This document shows, one piece after another, positions 59,099 to 64,000 of a DNA stretch of 64,000 bases (the stretch's first letter is position 1; each line of letters opens with the position of its first letter). Source of the stretch: Osedax fenrisi (lineage: Eukaryota; Annelida; Polychaeta; Sabellida; Siboglinidae); assembly GCA_964019155.1 (NCBI GenBank), contig OZ025245.1, positions 30,473,045 to 30,537,044 of the forward strand, given 5' to 3'. Position numbers and translations under genes: made by a program. Under the pieces are notes generated by a model. The model saw only the letters and a list, made by a program, of their open reading frames with translations, had not been told where the DNA came from and did not search any database.

Positions 59099-61314
59099 CT
59101 AAGCTGTGGCCCTTGGATCTAAACATATAGAATATATATTATTATTAGAATACATGTAAATTACACTTTCATCATAAACACTATTAGATGATCTTACATC
59201 ATTAAATATATCTGTATTAAGAGATGTCCATACATTTGTTGTAATGTTATAACATTCAGGCTTAAGAACACAATCATAACTACCACCATATACATAAATA
59301 CAGTTATCTCGTACTAAAGCAGCATGCCAATATCTCGCATGTAATAAAGGTGCTAATGTATGCCACTTACCACCTCTATAACGTATTACTGTATTAGTAG
59401 CACCACTACCAGTATAACCACCAATAACATAAATATCCTCATCTACTACAACTGTGGCATGATAACATACACCATAAGGTAAAGATTTACCTGCTGACCA
59501 TGAATCTGTATTTATATTATAAATATTCACTTTACATGAACTCCTATTATTACTCCATCCACAAATAGTGATCAAATCACCATCTTTCGTTACATTAACA
59601 GTTAGAGCCCAGCCACTATGAAATAAATAATCATGAGGGTAACTACAACGGGTTACATCATTAGTTATAGTATTAAATCTTAACATTTTACCTTCAGTAA
59701 AATTAATAATTAATAAATTACTATTAATATAAATAACTTTATTACCATCACCAAAATTATATTGAAATATTCTGTTATTATCATTAATATCATAAATACC
59801 ATCATTTGCTACTTTATATAGAGATAACTGTTTTTTAGTATTGATAGTTGATTCTTCATAAGACGGAATGCTAAAACTATCAATAGAGTTTAGTTTATAA
59901 TAATTTAATAATTCTAGAGTAGATTTGTCATTTAATACAGAAATATTAATATGTAATTGCTGAATGATTAGATCTAATTTACAGTTTCCTGTATTAATTA
60001 CTTTATTATCTAGCATTATATTTTTATCACAAACTCTACAATTAATTAGACTAAACAAGGATATTGCATTATCAAATCTACTATCTAAATCATATGTCAA
60101 CCATAACACAATACCTTTAACAAAATAATATTCATTTGAACTATGAAAAGCTCGTTGTTTTAAAAATTCATGTAAATCATTAGGGCTTAGTTTTAAGAAA
60201 ATATATTTTTCTATTGTTTCAATAAAAATAATATTAAAATCACTTTTTATCTTATGAAGATGCATATTAACAGAAGTCATGTTATAACTATACATTATAT
60301 CCAACAGATTACTTGAAGGATGCTCAGGGAGATATTCTGCCAGAAAACTGTCACACTTTTCAATCAAAGACTTTACCTTGTGAATAATTAAATTAACATT
60401 AGTTAGGATTAATAAGAGAAAATAAGATACAAAATAATTGTCATAATATATATATCAGATAATATACATATAATATATATTATATTAATTAACATTTTTT
60501 ATTTTAATATTATTATTATTCTATATTATTAAATTGATTTAATTAATCAGTATATATTAAATTTAATTAAATAAAATAGACCAATTATTAGACAAATTAA
60601 AAACTTGTAGATACGATGATATTTCGGTCAATTCCTCTACATTATCTACAGTGATGTAGATCTCCCCGGAATAGATATACTGTATCAAAGACTCCATGCA
60701 GTTTTTGCTAAAGTTGAAGCTGACTTTAGACAGGTTTTTCTCCTTCATATCAGAGTTAAAGAGACATCTGAAGTAATCACTGGCTCCAGCCAATATTACC
60801 TTATGCACCTGGTCATTAATTATTATATTAAATAATGATTAATTTATAAATACTATTTATATTATTATCACAGTAAAGTTATTTTTATAGAAGTAGTGAA
60901 AATAAATATAATGTTAAAATAATCATTGATATATATATATATTACGAGTATGTTTTAATTATAATAAACTATATAGGGTTTTATAATTTGTAGTAATAGT
61001 TTGTATCCTACATGTAAATTTAGTGTAAAATACATGAGCAAATATACATATATTGTAAAATATATAATGGAGATATTTAAATTTTAATAGCTAAATATTA
61101 TAATAGTATTTAATATTTTTATTATTTCTATAAATTAAAATTAATATAACATTTAAAAAAATTTAAATATATACCTCCCTGATTACTTACTAAATATATA
61201 ATGATATATAACCCTATATTCAATGGAATCACTGATAATTGAGAAGTTGGTCAGGATGTCTTGATTTCTGAGGGAATTCATGTTGGAGACTAAGCCAATG
61301 CAATACGAATCCAT
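59099..61314 (-). CDS. Kelch-like protein (BTB-BACK-Kelch), C-terminus replaced by a P element
   Basis: Exons 61213-61314, 60605-60808 and 59099-60376 join in phase 0 (donors AGG|GTTATA and CAA|GTTTTT; acceptors GACCAG and CACAAG, the latter with a CTAAC branch point), giving 527 residues. Residues about 10-115 are a BTB domain (LRNQDILTNFS, then VHKVILAGASDYFRCLFNS and YIYSGEIYI). About 105-215 is a BACK domain (SLIEKCDSFLAEYL). Kelch repeats lie at about 300-510 (CYHATVVVDEDIYVIGGYTG, YWHAALVRDNCIYVYGGSYD). Such proteins are usually substrate adaptors of CUL3 ubiquitin ligases. The last five codons and stop lie in the P element's terminal repeat; the original 23-codon end is at 53345-53416. 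The start ATG is the first in frame, with no upstream exon seen. Confidence 0.9.
59102..59116 (-). repeat. P element right terminal inverted repeat
   Basis: In reverse complement CCAAGGGCCACAGCT. The first bases are read as codons P-R-A-T-A of the interrupted Kelch gene, followed at once by TAG (59099-59101). Between it and the subterminal repeat is a CpG-dense tract, GCGCGCGCATCGCGTACGCG. Confidence 0.88.
59117..59124. repeat. 8-bp target site duplication, right copy
   Basis: ATCTAAAC, identical to the left copy. Here it forms part of the Kelch gene's reading frame. Confidence 0.92.
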
Positions 61315-62464
61315 TGATTAACTGTTATGGAATTTATAAATAATTTTTATTAATTTATTTATATATATATATACAACTATTTACTGAATAAATATATTAA
61401 TTTTAATGTAATAATCTCTAATTGGTTATAATTGAATATGGAATATATATATTTTGTTATCAACAAATATTTATAAAATACATAATTGTATACAAACGAA
61501 ATTAAATTAAAAATAATATTATAGCATAATAATTATATAGATTCAATAAAATTTAATTAATTTTTTTATATATATATAAATATACTTAATATATGGAATT
61601 AATTAATACAACAAGGTATGATTAATCAATACATAAATAGTAAAATATGTGATCAATGATTGCAGGTGGCAGATATGATGTTGGTATAAAAGTGGAGTGA
61701 TATTGGAACATTGAAAATAAGTAATGATTGTGCATTTTCTAATTATACTGTGATATGATAAAGGTAAATGATTATAATAATTTAATGTAATTAAGGTCAG
61801 CTTATATATAACAAGTTATGGCTTGTTTAATTGTATCATAATAGTTATAGTTATATTATTTAATTGTATATTTATTAGCTATTTATAATATATAAATAGA
61901 TATATTATAAGCCACTTCTACATATCAAGTAGATTGAGATTTAACATGGGCTATATATAGATGCATACATTAGCCTTTCCTATTGAAAAGTCTAGTATCA
62001 CATTAAGGGGAGTCTTCTTATCTAATAATGGGATATAATATGCACAGCCTGTAAATAGATTGGGATTTCTGTATAAGTTATAATTAGATCTAGCTATAAT
62101 TTCAATGTAAGTTATACTATAATTATTTTATATCAACAAACAGCAATTATACTATAACTCATAAGATTTATTTGTGTTTATGTCATACAATTATGTTGTA
62201 TATTTTGAAAATTATTGATCTTTTAATAATTTAATTGTATGTATAATTTTCTAATAATAATCATATAGAATTTAGTAATTATCAATATACTATTAAAATT
62301 GTATTATTACATAGGCACTATTGAATAATGTTTTATAGCTGGATGAATATATCAGAATAAATACATATATTGATGAAATCAAGATCAAAGTAAATCAGTT
62401 ATTTTAATAATAAATAAATACATTTACAAATTAATAATACATTGAATTATAATAAGTACATTAT

Positions 62465-62512
<48 letters not shown>

Positions 62513-63702
62513 ATATAATAACTAGAATATAAAATAGAATACATTAATTAAAAGTTAATATAAAAATCAAAAATTTATATATAAGATTAATATCAAATTT
62601 ATAAATAATAAATAAACTAATGTATAAGGAAAAATATAATATGTAACGAATACAAAATAAGATTAGTGAACATTCTTTAATTTGATTGGTTATATTTCAT
62701 GATGAGCAATGCCACTTACTCATATCTATATGGTTAATACATTTATTTATTATTATAAAGTAATTATATATTATAATATATTTGATAGTTTAAAATTGTG
62801 GAAATACTGAGTAATATAATTAATTTTATTACACCAGTTATTTTACTAATTACCCCAAATAAGTTATAAACCATATCTAATAAAACATGAAATTTAAATA
62901 TAATAGATAATTCATTTATTTAAAGATAATTTTAATAAAGAACCCAGTAAGAAAATGTTCTAAATTACTTTATACATCTTACAATATTGTATAAAACATG
63001 CTTTTATCATATGATGTAGTATCAACTGAATGTAAAATTATACAACTTTTAGTTGATACTGTAATATAATGTATCAACTGAATGCATAATTATACTACTT
63101 TTTTCTACTCGGTTATATTATCTTTTATCTTTAAAAATATAAATTAGGGGGTTACCTATTAAAATAATAATTTATCTTTTAAAATATAATATTTCATATA
63201 TTATTTATATATATTATAAAAAGTAAAATAATAGTAGAACATTTCTAGGTAGTTTAGTATACAATAAATGTATTATATTTGATTTATTATAATATATTTT
63301 TATAAATTTATTATAGAAATATAATTGTATACAATTTATATAGTAATAATCATTGTACTATTCCTTTAATCATACATTGTATACAGAGAAATTAGAATGT
63401 AAACAGAAACTCAAAGAAAAAACATAAAAGAAAAATATATATATTATATAAATTATATAATATAATAGTGTTGTAATATAATACTATTAAGATTAATGAC
63501 ATTGTAAATTGTAAAATGGCAAGTATTCTAATAAATGATTTATATTATTATAAATATATATAAAAATATTTTTTGAAATATAATTATATTTATACACAAA
63601 AGTTTATATAATAATAATATTTATTTACTGAATCATATATAATAATAGCAGATATAAATAGACTCCTCAGTGTAAATATATATATATATATATATATATA
63701 TA
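61315..63702. other. Upstream of the Kelch-like gene, no gene seen
   Basis: AT-rich, with an (AT)n run at 62468-62510 and a short duplication, TATCAACTGAATG.A.AATTATAC, near 63020-63095. No promoter motif can be assigned with confidence. Confidence 0.5.
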
Positions 63703-64000
63703 CAGTCAACTTCCGATAAGTCGGACTCGCAAGGGACCAGGAAACGTGTCAGACTTATCGAGATGTGAGAATTATCAGAGATTCAGAATATCATGCAAAT
63801 AAATCGTGCACCGTGCAGCGTCAAAGGGTTACCGAAATGTGGAATTATGCAAAAATCAACAACATAAATGTTGTATTCAATAATATTACTTACTAAAATT
63901 ATAATATTCACTATTTGATATTATTTAATACATTTCTGAAAATTTATAAAAAGATCGACTTATCCAGTATAAAAATGACTATAATATGTGTCCGACTTAT
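63703..64000. mobile_element. pogo/Tigger-type DNA transposon end, cut by window edge
   Basis: It begins CAGTCAACTTCCGATAAGTC right after TA (63701-63702), then GGACTCGCAAGGGACC and TCAGACTTATCGAGA. A CAGT..ACT.CGATAA..CG start with TA duplication and a nearby inverted TCxGACTTATCG is typical of Tigger/pogo terminal repeats. GTCCGACTTAT reappears at 63990, so the other end may lie just outside. No coding is seen in the part present. Confidence 0.7.

Larger units (their letters stand above)
53425..59116 (-). mobile_element. Complete P element (THAP-transposase DNA transposon), 5692 bp
   Basis: Both ends carry CCAAG(C/G)GCCACAGCT as a 15-bp inverted repeat with one mismatch, flanked by identical ATCTAAAC. 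About 58 bp inward on each side lies a second inverted repeat of about 37 bp (53483-53519 and 59023-59059; CAAAATGTAAACAAA, then AGTATAGTGTTTAT). The cargo is one minus-strand transposase gene with four exons. A 200-bp tandem array fills the space between the left end and the gene's stop. P elements have 8-bp duplications, short terminal repeats and internal inverted repeats, so all hallmarks are here. The element lies in the last exon of a Kelch-like gene, in the same orientation. Confidence 0.92.

Overview
This is a very AT-rich window (roughly three quarters A+T by eye) from an animal nuclear genome. The signs are spliceosomal introns with GT/AG borders, a BTB-BACK-Kelch gene, a THAP-domain P-element transposase, a Harbinger element with a MADF partner gene, APE-type LINEs, a Ty3/Gypsy end, a tRNA-derived SINE, many MITEs and long (AT)n runs. 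It looks like an invertebrate with short exons. I cannot place it to phylum.

Layout. 0-0.84 kb: LINE endonuclease relic. 0.9-4.2 kb: degenerate tandem repeats and a THAP scrap. 4.2-6.1 kb: short minus-strand exon candidates, one duplicated. 6.3-11.4 kb: MITEs, a 58-bp perfect palindrome in a tRNA-like sequence, a 41-bp tandem array, a Harbinger-type MITE and a tRNA-SINE. 11.9-20.4 kb: scattered, mostly minus-strand coiled-coil exon candidates interrupted by a second SINE and a LINE that carries a nested MITE. 20.4-33 kb: mostly repeats, including a tandem array of exon-like units at 21.7-22.1 kb and a 24/31 kb inverted repeat pair. 33.3-34.4 kb: short exon candidates. 34.96-35.96 kb: Gypsy integrase tail, polypurine tract and LTR. 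35.99-37.52 kb: three phase-matched exons of a TYW5-like JmjC protein. 37.8-40.7 kb: Harbinger element with TTA target duplications, a decayed MADF gene and transposase scraps. 42.2-46.9 kb: duplicated blocks, a LINE 3' end, exon candidates and long (CTA)n arrays. 47-50.3 kb: nothing convincing. 50.3-52.8 kb: exon candidates, including a RING-like tail.

The clearest biology is at 53.3-61.3 kb. A 5.69-kb P element (53425-59116) carries an uninterrupted four-exon THAP transposase (848 residues, D/D/E present). It has near-perfect 15-bp terminal inverted repeats, symmetric subterminal inverted repeats and a perfect 8-bp target duplication, ATCTAAAC. It sits inside the last exon of a minus-strand Kelch-like gene. 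The Kelch reading frame runs into the element's terminal repeat and stops there, gaining five residues. The original last 23 codons are stranded, still in frame, beyond the far end of the element. Both genes read in the same direction. This looks like a young, possibly polymorphic, insertion by a potentially autonomous P element.

Many small exon calls outside these genes rest only on a splice-site pair and an open frame in a GC-richer island. They are given low confidence.
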